Shown here piece by piece: positions 48,227 through 59,482 of a stretch of DNA of 64,000 nucleotides. Within the stretch, counting starts at the first letter, position 1, and each line of letters begins with the position of its first letter. The DNA comes from Archivesica marissinica. Its lineage: Eukaryota > Mollusca > Bivalvia > Venerida > Vesicomyidae. The position numbers were made by a program, and so were the translations under genes. Below the pieces are notes generated by a model. It saw only the letters and a list, made by a program, of their open reading frames with translations, was not told the origin of the DNA and ran no database searches. Location: contig CM026400.1 of assembly GCA_014843695.1 (NCBI GenBank), positions 41,018,617 through 41,082,616 on the forward strand, in the 5' to 3' direction.

Positions 48227-49882
48227 ACATGAGTGACACTTGTGAACTGTTAACATTCCTGGAGTCACGAAATCCATTCTGTGACAACAGCAGTTTGCGA
48301 AGTATTGCCACTGGTGTGAACGCTGCCAACAGAGTGAATGTTGATAAGGCAAGAGATATAGGAGGCAAAATCCTGACATCAATGTTGAACAAGTCAGTTC
48401 TTGATTACACATTCAAGAAGAAGGATCAAGTAGTGACACCGAGTGCATCATCTGTCAAAATCCACAATGAAACAATCCACATCTACCCAATGTTATTGTT
48501 TCAAAGGCTTATCACTGCGGGAACACGGACTGATCAGCTGCAAGATATATTCCAGTTTGAACTTTGCAGTTACCCAACATCCATTTTTGAAGCTAAATAT
48601 GTAATGCGGGCTGCCAATAAACCGGCCCTGGCAGATGATCTGTGGACTCTGATGCCTGAAACAGTTTCTAAACCAATTGGCGACAGTCAATATGTTTTGG
48701 ATGGGGGTGCCCTTCTGCACCGAATACCATGGTCAAGTGGAACAACGTACACTCTCTTATGCAAACAATACACAGACTATGTCACTAGAAAATATGGACA
48801 AGCAGTAATTGTGTTTGATGGATATGGAGAGAAGAACTGTCCACGAAGGACAGTGCTCAGCAGAGACGAACAGGTGGACGAGTAGGAGCAACTGTGGAGT
48901 TCTCGAGTGACATGGTAATGAAATCAAAGAAGGATGATTTTTTGTCAAACAAGCACAATAAGCAGAAATTTATAAACTTGCTAAGTGACCGTCTACAACA
49001 AGCTGGATGTCAAACACATCATGCAGATGGCGATGCTGATCTTCTGATTGTGCAAACTGCTGCAGGTTGCGCTGCCACTGGTCAAACAATGTTGGTAGGA
49101 GATGACACAGACCTTCTTGTGCTCCTTTACTATCATATCAAGGATGATTCCCATAACATATTCTACAGGCCAGAACCAAAGGCAACCCAAAAGAATATCA
49201 CACGATGTTGGGACATCAAAACCGTGCAGAGAATCCTGGGAAGGGGAGTCTGTAACCATCTTCTATTAGCACATGCCATATTAGGATGCGACACCACATC
49301 AAGGGTGTTTGGCATTGGGAAAGGGGTTGTTATGAAGCTTATTCGTAATGACCCTTATTTTCAGTTACACGCTGGTGTGTTCCTCGATAAAACTGCAACC
49401 CAGAGGGAGATAGTGAGTGCTGGTGAAAAGTGTCTTGTGAGCATTTTAAAAGGTGCCCCGGAAGACACCCTTGATAAGCTGAGATTACAGCGTTTCCACC
49501 ATAAAGTAGCTACGAGCAAAACGTGTGTGCAGCCTGAAACACTGCCCCCAACATCAGCAGCAGGCAAGTATCACAGCCTGCGTGTATTTCACCAAGTTCA
49601 GGTATGGAAGGGAGTTCCAAACTTGTCTCCTTGTGTCTATGGCTGGGCTGTGCAGGATGGGAAATTGCTGATGTGATCTTGAAGTGGCTCCCAAAACACT
49701 ATTTGAAGTTGTACGATGTAACTGTAAGTCAGGATGTGAAACTCTACGTTGCACATGTCGCAAACTGCATGTGGAGAGTGTAGGGGTATATGCTCAAACA
49801 TGACTACCCAAATCGCCGAAGATGTCGGAGATGATGAGGATTTGCCATTGGCCATCATCCAGATTTGTCGTCGTTTTAGTGA
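48227..49882 (+). pseudogene. XPG/FEN1-like nuclease gene remnant of the DNA transposon
   Basis: Two open pieces (48229-48885 and 48894-49676) are separated by a frameshift. The motifs come in the order of XPG/FEN1 nucleases. VIVFDGYG (about 48806-48830) sits where the N-terminal metal-binding Asp lies. HADGDADLLIV (49020-49050) corresponds to the acidic EAEA segment. LVGDDTDLLVLLYYH (49093-49136) corresponds to the SEDxDxL segment. LAHAILGCDTTSRVFGIGKG (49268-49326) corresponds to the LxGxDY..GIGP helix-hairpin-helix. Beyond come LPPTSAAGKYHSLRVFHQVQ and, after a stop, a Cys-rich RCNCKSGCETLRCTCRK (49710-49760). The match rests on motif order and spacing, not on an alignment search. Alternatively it may be the second half of one large transposase protein. 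Confidence 0.7.
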
Positions 49883-50108
49883 CATTTTGATATACTAGTA
49901 TGTTATATCGTACATTTTATCATTGTTTAAACAGTAGGCCTATGTCTCTCTTTGTTCTGTTGTCTCATGTGGGATTTTATGTGACCTACATGTATGTGTT
50001 CTTGCTCTATATTGCAAAGTTTGGTACACGACATGTCAGTCAAGTGATAGATATGATAGTTAATGTTTTTTTCGGGGTAAAAAATGGTATTTTGTTGCAT
50101 AAATTGGA

Positions 50109-50415
50109 TGAATGCAAAATAAATATTATTTCAATGTGCAAGCTATGTATGTCAGCATATTCATTGTTATTAAAAACCCTAATTTAGAACTTAACATAAT
50201 GAGAAAATGTTCATTAGAAGCGAAGATATCGAAAAATAAGGTTTTACGGCGGCCATCTTGGATTTGGGTGAAAATAACTAACTTCGCCTGTGTAGATTTT
50301 GGTAGATTTTTAGTACGTCATTCTAGTGACCTTCCTGATGACAAAAACGTATACAAACTTTCTGTTGCAATTTGTGGTGGGTTGAGGTGCTGTGGGCGAT
50401 ATTTTGACTGGACTA
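50109..50415 (-). repeat. right terminal inverted repeat of the DNA transposon
   Basis: Ends TTTTGACTGGACTA at 50415. The inner limit is ATGAATGCAAAATAAATATT. It holds TTTTACGGCGGCCATCTTGG and TTGCAATTTGTGGTGGGTT. Short open frames in both TIRs are copies of one another and are not genes. Confidence 0.92.
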
Positions 50416-53400
50416 TATGTGGTAGTGTGACAAGTGTATAGGTGTATGTGGTAGTGTGACAAGTGTATAGGTGTATGTGGTAGTGTGACAAGTGTATAGG
50501 TGTATGTGGTAGTGTGGCAGGTGCATAGGTGTATGTGGTAGTGTGGCTAGTGTATATGTGTATGTGGTAGTGTGGCACGTGTATATGTGTATGTGGTAGT
50601 GTGGCAAGTGTATAGGTGTATGTGGTAGTGTGACAAGTAAATAGGTGTATGTGGTAGTGTGGCAAGTGTATAGGTGTATGTGGTAGTATGACAAGTGTAT
50701 ATGTGTATGTGGTAGTGTGGCAAGTGTATAGGTGTATGTGGTAGTATGACAAGTGTATAGGTGTATGTGGTAGTGTGACAAGTGTATATGTGTATGTGGT
50801 AGTATGAAAAGTGTATAGGTGTATGTGGTAGTGTGGCTAGTGTATATGTGTATGTGGTAGTGTGGCAAGTGTATGTGGTAGTTTGGCAAGTGTATATGTG
50901 TATGTGGTAGTGTGGCAAGTGTATGTGGTAGTGTGGCAAGTGTATATATGTATGTAGTAGTGTGGCAAGTGTATGTGGTAGTATGACAAGTGTATATGTG
51001 TATGTGTGTAGTGTGACAAGTGCATATGTGTATGTGATAGTGTGGCACGTGTATATGTGTATGTGGTAGTGTAGCAAGTGTATAGGTGTATGTGGTAGTG
51101 TGGCAAGTGTATAAGTGTATGTGGTCGTGTGGCAAGTGTATATGTGTATGTGGTAGTGTGGCAAGTGTATATGTGTATGTGGTAGTGTGGCAAGTGTATA
51201 TGTGTATGTGGTAGTGTGGCAAGTGTATATGTGTATGTGGTAGTGTGGCAAGTGTATATGTGTATGTGGTAGTGTGGCAAGTGTATAGATGTATGTGGTA
51301 GTGTGGCAAGTGTATAGGTGTATGTGGTAGTGTGGCAAGTGTATAGGTGTATGTGGTAGTGTGGCAAGTGTATATGTGTATGTGGTAGTGTGGCAAGTGT
51401 ATATATGTATGTGGTAGTGTGGCAAGTGTATAGGTGTATGTGGTAGTGTGACAAGTGTATATGTGTATGTGGTAGTGTGGCAAGTGTATAGGTGTATGTG
51501 GTAGTGTGGCAAGTGTATATGTGTATGTGGTAGTGTGGCAAGTGTATATGTATATGTGGTAGTGTGGCAAGTGTATAGGTGTATGTGGTAGTGTGGCAAG
51601 TGTATATGTGTATGTGGTAGTGTGGCAAGTGTATATGTATATGTGGTAGTGTGGCAAGTGTATAGGTGTATGTGGTAGTGTGGCAAGTGTATAGGTGTAT
51701 GTGGTAGTGTGGCAAGTGTATTGGTGTATGTGGTAGTGTGACAAGTGTATGTGGTAGTGTGGCAAGTGTATAGGTGTATGTGGTAGTGTGGCAAGTGTAT
51801 AGGTGTATGTGGTAGTGTGGCAAGTGTATATGTGTATGTGGTAGTGTGACAAGTGTATGTGGTAGTGTGGCAAGTGTATAGATGTATGTGGTAATGTGGC
51901 AAGTCTATGTGGTAGTGTGGCAAGTGCATGGGTGTATGTGGTAGTGTGAAAAGTGTATATGTGTATGTGGTAGTGTGGCAAATGTGTGTGGTAGTGTGGC
52001 AAGTATATATGTGTATGTGGTAGTGTGACAAGTGTATGTGGTAGTGTGACAAGTGTGTATGTGTATGTGGTAGTGTGGCAAGTGTATGTGGTAATGTGGC
52101 AAGTGTATGTGGTAGTGTTGCAAGTGTATGTGGTAGTGTGACAAATGTTTATGTGTATGTGGTAGTGTGGCAAGTGTATGTGGTAGTGTGACAAGTGTAT
52201 GTGGTAGTGTGACAAGTGTATTTGTGTATGTGGTAGTGTGGCAAGTGTATGTGGTAGTGTGGCAAGTGTATGTGGTAGTGTTGCAAGTGTATGTGGTAGT
52301 GTGACAAGTGTATATGTGTATGTGGTAATGTGGCAAGTGTATAGGTGTATGTGGTAGTGTGGCAAGTGTATATGTGTATGTGTTAGTGTGGCAAGTGTAT
52401 AGGTGTATGTGGTAGGGTGGCAAGTGTATATGTGTATGTGGTAGTGTGACAAGTGTATATGCGTATGTGGTAGTGTGACAAGTGTATATGTGTATGTGGT
52501 AGTGTGACAAGTGTATATGTGTATGTGGTAGTGTGACAAGTGTATATGTGTATGTGGTAGTGTGACAAGTGTATATGTGTATGTGGTAGTGTGACAAGTG
52601 TATGTGGTAGTGTGGCAAGTGTATATGTGTATGTGGTAGTGTGGCAAGTGTATGTGGTAGTGTGACAAGTGTATATGTGGTAGTGTGACAAGTGTATATG
52701 TGTATGTGGTAGTGTGACAAGTGTATATGTATATGTGGTAGTGTGACAAGTGTATATGTGTATGTGGTAGTGTGGCAAGTGTATATGTGTATGTGTTAGT
52801 GTGGCAAGTGTATAGGTGTATGTGGTAGTGTGGCAAATGTATATGTGTATGTGGTAGTGTGACAAGTGTGTATGTGTATGTGGTAGTGTGACAAGTGTAT
52901 ATGTGTATGTGGTAGTGTGACAAGTGTATATGTGTATGTGGTAGTGTGACAAGTGTATATGTGTATGTGATAGTGTGACAAGTGTATATGTGAATATGTG
53001 TATGTGGTATTGTGACAAGTGTATATGTGTATGTGGTAGTGTGACAAGTGTATATGTATATGTGGTAGTGTGACAAGTGTATATGTGTATGTGGTAGTGT
53101 GACAAGTATATATGTGTATGTGGTAGTGTGGCAAGTGTATATGTGTATGTGGTAGTGTGACAAGTGTATATGTGTATGTGGTAGTGTGGCAAGTGTATAT
53201 GTGTATGTGGTAGTGTGGCAAGTGTATATGTGTATGTGGTAGTGTGACAAGTGTATATGTGTATGTGGTAGTGTGGCAAGTGTATATGTGTATGTGGTAG
53301 TGTGGCAAGTGTATATGTGTATGTGGTAATGTGACAAGTGTATATGTGTATGTGGTAGTGTGACAAGTGTATATGTGTATGTGGTATTGTGGCAAGTGTA

Positions 53401-53592
53401 TATGTGTATGTGGTAGTGTGGCAAGTATATATGTGTATGTGGTAGTGTGACAAGTATATATGTGTATGTGGTAGTGTGGCAAGTGTATATGTGTATGTGG
53501 TAGTGTGGCAAGTGTATATGTGTATGTGGTAGTGTGGCAAGTGTATATGTGTATGTGGTAGTGTGGCAAGTGTATGTGGTAGTGTGGCAAGT
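50416..53592. repeat. 29-bp minisatellite (second family), right part, about 110 copies
   Basis: The same unit as 45820-46080. Frequent 21-bp units lack 8 bp (ATGTGTAT), especially at 50870-50990 and 51740-52310. GGCAAGTG and GACAAGTG variants are in clusters. The minus strand carries open frames of up to 1067 codons in several frames, all a 29-residue His/Thr/Tyr periodic peptide, an effect of the period. Confidence 0.97.
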
Positions 53593-53767
53593 ACTGAATG
53601 CATTGGTTATCACCAACTACTCTTTTCATCCGTATATGAGATGACCAGCTCACATGTACGTATTGTACGAATGTATGCCTTATTCAGCTTTGTATGTTAT
53701 TAAAAGAAAATGGAAACAAAAAGTACTGAAGCCTACACAAAGATGACGCTGGTTAGTTTAGCCTATA

Positions 53768-53878
53768 CAAATTTAGTTTAGATCGATAGCGAAACAAGTT
53801 TTTAGAACGTTACATTAATCGTTATCGATACATCATTCCTGGTGAAACCCATCGCCACAAGGGAGAGGGAAGAGGCAA
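53768..53878 (-). mobile_element. SINE family E
   Basis: TTTAGATCGATAGCGAAACA, CGATACATCATTCCTGGTG, AACCCATCGCCACAAGGG and AGAGGGAAGAGGC match the other E copies. Confidence 0.7.
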
Positions 53879-53980
53879 CAATCTGAACATTTCACGCGTC
53901 AATATAGCGGAATAAAGGATTTTAAATAGTAAGAGATATTTAAAGAATATAAATTCAAATATTCGCACAGTATGGTATGG

Positions 53981-54170
53981 GGTCCGTGGTCCAGTGGTAG
54001 AGCGTCTGATTTGGAATCGAACGGTCCCGGGTTCAGGCCACGTATGTAGTGTCATTGAGAAAGCACCTCACACATATTGCTTAGTACTGGTTAACCACTT
54101 CGGTCAACTTAGCTTTCCCAGGAAAACATGTTTAGGTCCCCGCGATGGGTTTGACATTAATGGACATACA
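53981..54170 (+). mobile_element. SINE family B
   Basis: GTCCGTGGTCCAGTGGTAGA head, CGGTCCCGGGTTC B box (an internal deletion removes GATACTCGG), GAGAAAGCACCTCACACA, CTTAGTACTGGTTAACCAC and CCCCGCGATGGGTTTGAC. This is the only family B copy on the plus strand. Confidence 0.87.
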
Positions 54171-54384
54171 GTAACGAAATACATAAAAACCGTCGTGTTC
54201 ATGGGTTGTCAACAACCATATGTAAGCAATGCTTAATACGCATGCGTGATGCAATACCGGATGTTGAAACAGCTGTCTTGGATGTGTGTTCTGATTGCCG
54301 ATAGATAGCGATGCATTCCGAATGAGCGCAGGGCGTGGCGAACCGATTGAGGAAGTCGTACTTTAGTTTATACAAATTTTATTT

Positions 54385-54502
54385 ATTTTTTATTTTAGCT
54401 CGATTGCGAAACAAGTTCTTATAACTTATACTAATCACTCTTGAGACCTCATTCCTGATGGAATCCATCGCCACGAGGGAGAGAGAAGAGGCATGACATA
54501 AG
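54385..54502 (-). mobile_element. SINE family E
   Basis: TTTATTTTAGCTCGATTGCG, AAACAAGTTCTTATAAC, TTGAGACCTCATTCCTGATG and CATCGCCACGAGGGAGAGAG. Confidence 0.78.
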
Positions 54503-54654
54503 TCGTACTTTCACTTTCTGTTTGATATATTGCAAAAGAACAACGTTTACTGACAGAAAAGTATTATTCAAATTACATTGGAAGAATCGGTAAGAGTTTC
54601 GCTACTAATCTTGACGTACACTTTAAAGGTTATACTATATTTATTTCCTTACAA

Positions 54655-54885
54655 TAAAGCTTTATTTTACATCGATTGCGAAAGAAGCTTTTACAACTAA
54701 TAATAATAATCGCTCTCGTTGACGTTGATGAAAGCGTATCTGTGATCATTCATGTTGGAGGAATCCAGAGTACCCGGAGAAGACCCACCTCTCTCGCACC
54801 GTACAATCACATATACATACAGATTCATGTATCGTTCCTGGGTTGCATTTGTAAGAAGCTAGGGCGCTAATTTGACAACCGAGTT
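54655..54885 (-). mobile_element. SINE family C, old copy
   Basis: TTTATTTTACATCGATTGCG tail, TCGCTCTCGTTGACGTTGAT, GAAAGCGTATCTGTGATC, GAGTACCCGGAGAAGACCCA, and a degraded head with GTTGCATTTGTAAGAAGC. The B box is hardly recognisable. Confidence 0.7.
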
Positions 54886-55034
54886 TTGCTTGAAAAGCTA
54901 TATTTGGACATTTGGCATCTATAGTCGAGCAATGGATTGCGCATCACTAACAACCTAACTAGTGTTTTATTATGATTTGCAGCTCAGATCGTTAGATACA
55001 TTGGCTAGAATTGTATGCTTTTCATATTATACAG

Positions 55035-55664
55035 CGACTATGTTAATCCAAGCTTGATGTTTATGTACAGTGGTGTAGACTATGTTAATCCAAGCTTGAT
55101 GTTGTTTATGTACAGTGGTGTAGGCTATGTTAATCCAAGCTTGGTGTTGTTTATGTACAGTGGTGTAGACTATGTTAATCCAAGCTTGGTGTTGTTTATG
55201 TACAGTGGTGTAGGCTATGTTAATCCAAGCTTGATGTTGTTTATGTACAGTGGTGTAGACTATGTTAATCCAAGCTTGATGTTGTTTATGTACAGTGGTG
55301 TAGGCTATGTTAATCCAAGCTTAATGTTGTTTATGTACAGTGGTGTAGACTATGTTAATCCAAGCTTGATGTTGTTTATGTACAGTGGTGTAGACTATGT
55401 TAATCCAAGCTTGATGTTGTTTATGTACAGTGGTGTAGACTATGTTAATCCAAGCTTGGTGTTGTTTATGTACAGTGGTGTAGGCTATGTTAATCCAAGC
55501 TTGATGTTGTTTATGTACAGTGGTGTAGGCTATGTTAATCCAAGCTTGATGTTGTTTATGTACAGTGGTGTAGACTATGTTAATCCAAGCTTGATGTTGT
55601 TTATGTACAGTGGTGTAGGCTATGTTAATCCAAGCTTGATGTTGTTTATGTACAGTGGTGTAGG
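55035..55664. repeat. 45-bp minisatellite (second family), 14 copies
   Basis: The unit contains TATGTTAATCCAAGCTTGAT, GTTGTTTATGTACAGTGG and TGTAGAC. It is very homogeneous; the only common differences are GAC/GGC and GAT/GGT/AAT. The first unit lacks 3 bp. The 238-codon plus frame repeats YVNPSLMLFMYSGVD. The third-base bias expected of a coding repeat is not evident. Confidence 0.96.
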
Positions 55665-55814
55665 CACAGTGGGCACGTACCTACACATTTTGCTCAAAAT
55701 TGTAAAATATGAAACGGCAAAATTGCAATAACAACGAAACATAATGGGTGGGGTTGTAAAGCTGTCAACCCAGCGAATATATACAGACTTTCAAGTATTC
55801 TCCTGGGGAAAACA

Positions 55815-56075
55815 GACGGATCTGTAGTCCAGTGATTTAACACGATGGACTGGGAATCCAGGGATCGCAGGTTCGATCCCCCGTCTGACCCTAATAAAAT
55901 TAACAGTATTTCAGATGGGACTTTAAACCGAGGTCTCGTGTCGGTGTTTACACCGTGCACGTAAAAGAACCAGAGGAGACTCTGGAATGGGTCTCTGTAT
56001 GTGATGATTAATCGCAGGAGGCGTCGCTCATGTGGACACGCGGTAGCGACGATAAATAAGCGTAAAACACACACA
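55815..56075 (+). mobile_element. SINE family A, full length with internal deletion
   Basis: GACGGATCTGTAGTCCAGTG head, CAGGGATCGCAGGTTCGATC, GGGACTTTAAACCGAGGTC, then a deletion of the CACTATCCTCC..CTCTTC segment (near 56005-56015) and an intact 3' end with CACACACA. Confidence 0.9.
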
Positions 56076-56403
56076 CCTGGGGAAACACCCATATCCCCTA
56101 TCCTAATGATGCATCGGTGCCAAGCTACGCCACTGATATGCACATTCACTAAGTGTAATCCAATCACTACCGCTTCTGTCATAAATCAGGGTCAGGTATC
56201 ATTTTAAAATCAGTTTTTCCACTGTCAAACACAATGTCATGTCAATAGAAACAAAACAAACATGTACAGCAATTTATTTAGTGTTTTGACAGAAGTGAAA
56301 AAGGCAGAAATGAACATGACAAAAACGTGTGACATGTTTGTATATTTTATTTCTTGTTTATCCGACATATTTAAAGCTATATTCCTCTTCATAACTTGCT
56401 CTG

Positions 56404-56632
56404 TATGTATGTATGTATGTATGTATGTATGTTCCATTAATGTCAAACCCATTGCGGGGACCTAGACATGTTTTCCTGGGCAGGCTTAGCCGACCTAAGT
56501 GGTTAACCAGTACTAAGCAATGTGTGTGAGGTGCCTTGCTCAATGACACTACATACGTGGCCTGACCGAGTATCGAACCCGAGACCGTTCGATTCCAATT
56601 CCGACGCTCTACCACTGCACCACGGACGCCAC
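56404..56632 (-). mobile_element. SINE family B with TATG tail
   Basis: Closely resembles the 3643-3877 copy: GGCGTCCGTGGTGCAGTGG, CGGTCTCGGGTTCGATAC, ATTGAGCAAGGCACCTCAC, CAGGAAAACATGTCTAGG and a (CATA)n tail at 56404-56431. Confidence 0.9.
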
Positions 56633-56719
56633 ACGAGTGTATGCGAGTGTCCAGTTGTTTTACTTTACAATGTGAATAGGACATGCTAAAAATGATGTAC
56701 GCGCATTCAACTGATAATA

Positions 56720-56891
56720 TTCAATTATACATGACTATAAGTATTAGTTCTTGCAGCTTATATCATATTTCCTATGAAAGTTTTACTGGTTACCGTTTAC
56801 ATGTTTCATTATGCTATTTTATGTTTATTTGTTGAGGGCCTCATGGTAGATTGACTTAATTGTTCGAATGAGTTCTCTCGTTAAGTAAGTC

Positions 56892-56974
<83 letters not shown>

Positions 56975-56975
56975 T
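56720..56975 (+). mobile_element. 3' UTR of the ATT-tailed non-LTR retrotransposon
   Basis: TATAAGTATTAGTTCTTGCA, GTTTCATTATGCTATTTTAT, GCCTCATGGTAGATTGACTT and AGTTCTCTCGTTAAGTAAG match 4310-4450 in order, followed by an (ATT)n tail at 56893-56971 with one CAG interruption. Confidence 0.8.
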
Positions 56976-57109
56976 TCTTTGCTATACTAGGCGGGTGGAA
57001 CTGGATACACACATGTCAAATATTGAAGCCCTCAGCATTGACAAGCCACGCGGGAAGTCTCGAAAACGATCGGTGGTATTAATGTGCATACGATGCGTTA
57101 TTTTAATTT

Positions 57110-57356
57110 GTAGAACGAGTTTAAATTATGATCACGTGACTAGAATTTGAGCGGGTGGGGACGTAAACCCCCCGCACGAGTTTCGGTCAAGTTCGGCATT
57201 CATTTTTTTTTCAATAAAAGACATGGTTAGCTATAAAAGATTTTAATATTTTCGAATACATTTAAAATATCTTTGATTTCATTTGTTTACCGAGGCACTT
57301 GGGTAATAATGGTTTTATCATGAGTACAGTTGCATGATAACCGTCATGATTTTGAT
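57110..57356. repeat. uncharacterised dispersed repeat, copy 2
   Basis: Counterpart of 12886-13121. Shared words include TTTAAATTATGATCACGTG, GACTAGAATTTGAGCGGGT, ATTTTCGAATACATTTA and TGGTTTTATCATGAGTA. It ends where a SINE A begins. Confidence 0.7.
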
Positions 57357-57369
57357 ACATCAACATCAG

Positions 57370-57654
57370 CTGTAGTCCAGTGGTAACACGCTGGACTGGT
57401 AATCCAGGGATCGCAGGTTCGATCCCCCCCGTCTGACCCTAAAAAAATTAACAGTCTTTCAGATGGGACGTTAAACCGAGGTCTCGTGTTGGTGCTTTAC
57501 ACCGTGCACGTACAAGAACCAGAGAAGGCTCTGGAATGGGTCTCTGTCTGTATCATAGCACTATCCTCCAAAATCTAAAATGACTAATCTCTTCAGGAGG
57601 CGTCGCTCATATGGGCAACCGGTAGCGACGATAAATAAACGTAAAACACACACA
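57370..57654 (+). mobile_element. SINE family A, full length
   Basis: CTGTAGTCCAGTGGTAACAC (A box), CAGGGATCGCAGGTTCGATC (B box), GGGACGTTAAACCGAGGTC, the CAGAGAAGGCTCTGG hairpin and a 3' end CGATAAATAAACGTAAAACA. Best representative of the family in the window. Confidence 0.92.
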
Positions 57655-57904
57655 TCAGCTGACCATAACCTCCAAAAATATTAAATTGTAGCAAATACTC
57701 TATGGTAAACAGACATGAAATTGCCAATGTCATACGTAATATTTACAAACAAGAATCTATGAAAACCAGTAGCATTGGCAAGCTTTTATACAACAACAAC
57801 TAACAATCTGTTTATCAGAACTCATAATAAACAGTGTGCATGTGTTAGACTTAACGCGTTGTACGAGTGTTAAATAGAATATATGTTCACCCAGAAAACG
57901 GTGC

Positions 57905-57983
57905 ACCTAGGTGACCGAGTGCTAAAGGTCATTGACTTCAAATCACGTGTTCCTCATCGCTGAGGTGCCAATCCCACTGGGGA
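57905..57983 (+). mobile_element. SINE family D, 5' fragment
   Basis: ATTGACTTCAAATCACGTG, TCGCTGAGGTGCCAATCCCA and CTGGGG follow the head of family D. The rest is replaced by the 32-bp array that begins at 57986. Confidence 0.6.
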
Positions 57984-57985
57984 TA

Positions 57986-58821
57986 TCGAATTCTTATATG
58001 ATGCGGAATTACCACTGTCGAATTATTATATGATGCGCGTGTCGAATTCTTATATGACGCAGAATTACCTCTGTAGAATTCTTATATGATGCGAAATTAC
58101 CGCTATCGAATTCTTATATGATGCGGAATTACCACTATCGAATTCTTATATGATGCGCGTGTCGAATTCTTATATGACGCAGAATTACCTCTGTAGAATT
58201 CTTATATGATGCGAAATTACCGCTGTCGAATTCTTACATGATGCGGAATTACCACTGTCGAATTATTATATGATGCGGAATTACCGCTATCGAATTCTTA
58301 TATGATGCGGAATTACCGCTATCGAATTATTATATGACGCAGAATTACCGCTGTCGAATTCTTATATGATGCGGAATTACCGCTGTCGAATTCTTACATG
58401 ATGCGGAATTACCGCTATCGAATTCTTATATGTCGCGGAATTACCGCTATCGAATTCTTATATGATGCGGAATTACCGCTGTCGAATTATTATATGATGC
58501 GAAATTACCGCTATCGAATTATTATATGATGCGGAATTACCGCTGTCGAATTATTATATGATGCGGAATTACCACTATCGAATTCTTATATGATGCGGAA
58601 TTACCGCTGTCGAATTCTTATATGATGTGGAATTACTGCTGTCGAATTATTATATGATGCGAAATTACCGCTGTCGAATTCTTATATGATGCGGAATTAC
58701 CGCTGTCGAATTATTATATGATGCGAAATTACCGCTATCGAATTATTATATGATGCGGAATTACCGCTGTCGAATTATTATATGATGCGAAATTACCGCT
58801 ATCGAATTATTATATGATGCG
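57986..58821. repeat. 32-bp minisatellite, about 26 copies
   Basis: The unit contains TCGAATTCTTATATGATGCG and GAATTACCGCTA/G. A shortened form, ATGATGCGCGTG, occurs twice near the start (58031 and 58151) within a duplicated stretch. EcoRI-type GAATTC recurs in many units. Confidence 0.95.
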
Positions 58822-59482
58822 TGCGCGTGATGTTATAATATAGTACACAATTACACAATTGATTCTTAACTTTTGTAATTTGATCAGATCACGAATGGCA
58901 CGTGCATCTTATTTGTCTGCATGCAGTGTGCGGCAGTGTGCGACAGTGTCAATCACGTTATCAGGTTGCGCAGAAATGTACAGTTGCAACAGCTCATAAT
59001 TGTTTGTGAGACTATTATGAATTAAAGCATCTCTAATCGACAATAACACGTGATTATTTAATTTAATTTATATTATTTATATAAGACGTGTAGAGCCTAA
59101 TAATAAACAAATGTCACTTCCTTGACGAGGCTAATCGTTTTCGGAAAATCCCACGTTTAATTTTGAGAGATTGTAGATCGCAAAATCACCATTGACTTAT
59201 TATACATAATTGGTGTTTAGGAAAGATATGTGCGATGCTACTTTTAAGTGAAAAACATATTTCATGTTCTGTGCGAATCTATACTGCTTTAATCTAAATT
59301 AACAAAATAACCACGCTTGGAATGCAACAGATCTACAACAAACGAACAAACTTGTTCCAGAAGAACAGGAACCTAATCATAAGTTAAGGGAGTATTACCT
59401 TGCAACTAGGATGCACCAATAGCAACCTGCCAAATCAGGGCATGCAACAAGTATGTTGGCCTTGCTGCATTTGCATATAATC
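58822..59482. other. unassigned spacer
   Basis: No element or open frame of note. It includes the direct duplication GTGTGCGGCA/GTGTGCGACA near 58926-58947. Confidence 0.4.

Larger units (their letters stand above)
46081..50415 (+). mobile_element. DNA transposon with long TIRs, Academ-like, degraded
   Basis: The element is bounded by long inverted repeats (46081-46376 and 50109-50415) that start TAGTCC. It lies between two halves of one minisatellite, with TAT at 46078-46080 and again at 50416-50418, so a 3-bp target duplication is likely. Removing it restores an intact repeat unit. Inside are broken plus-strand genes for a transposase-like protein and a protein with XPG/FEN1-type nuclease motifs. 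As I recall, Academ elements combine these two functions and make 3-4-bp duplications; that assignment is inference. The start of the transposase gene seems deleted, and both genes have stops and frameshifts, so this copy is dead. Confidence 0.85.

Noticed and set aside
50413..53616. 1067-codon His/Thr/Tyr-rich minus-strand open frame
   Set aside because: Product of a 29-bp minisatellite; other frames are equally open.
55015..55731. 238-codon open frame with a YVNPSLMLFMYSGVD repeat, resembling a repetitive membrane protein
   Set aside because: The period of 45 bp keeps any stop-free frame open; variation among units is not concentrated at silent sites.
57370..57440. Functional tRNA gene
   Set aside because: A and B boxes are present but the cloverleaf is not kept, and the sequence continues into a conserved SINE body found in many copies.
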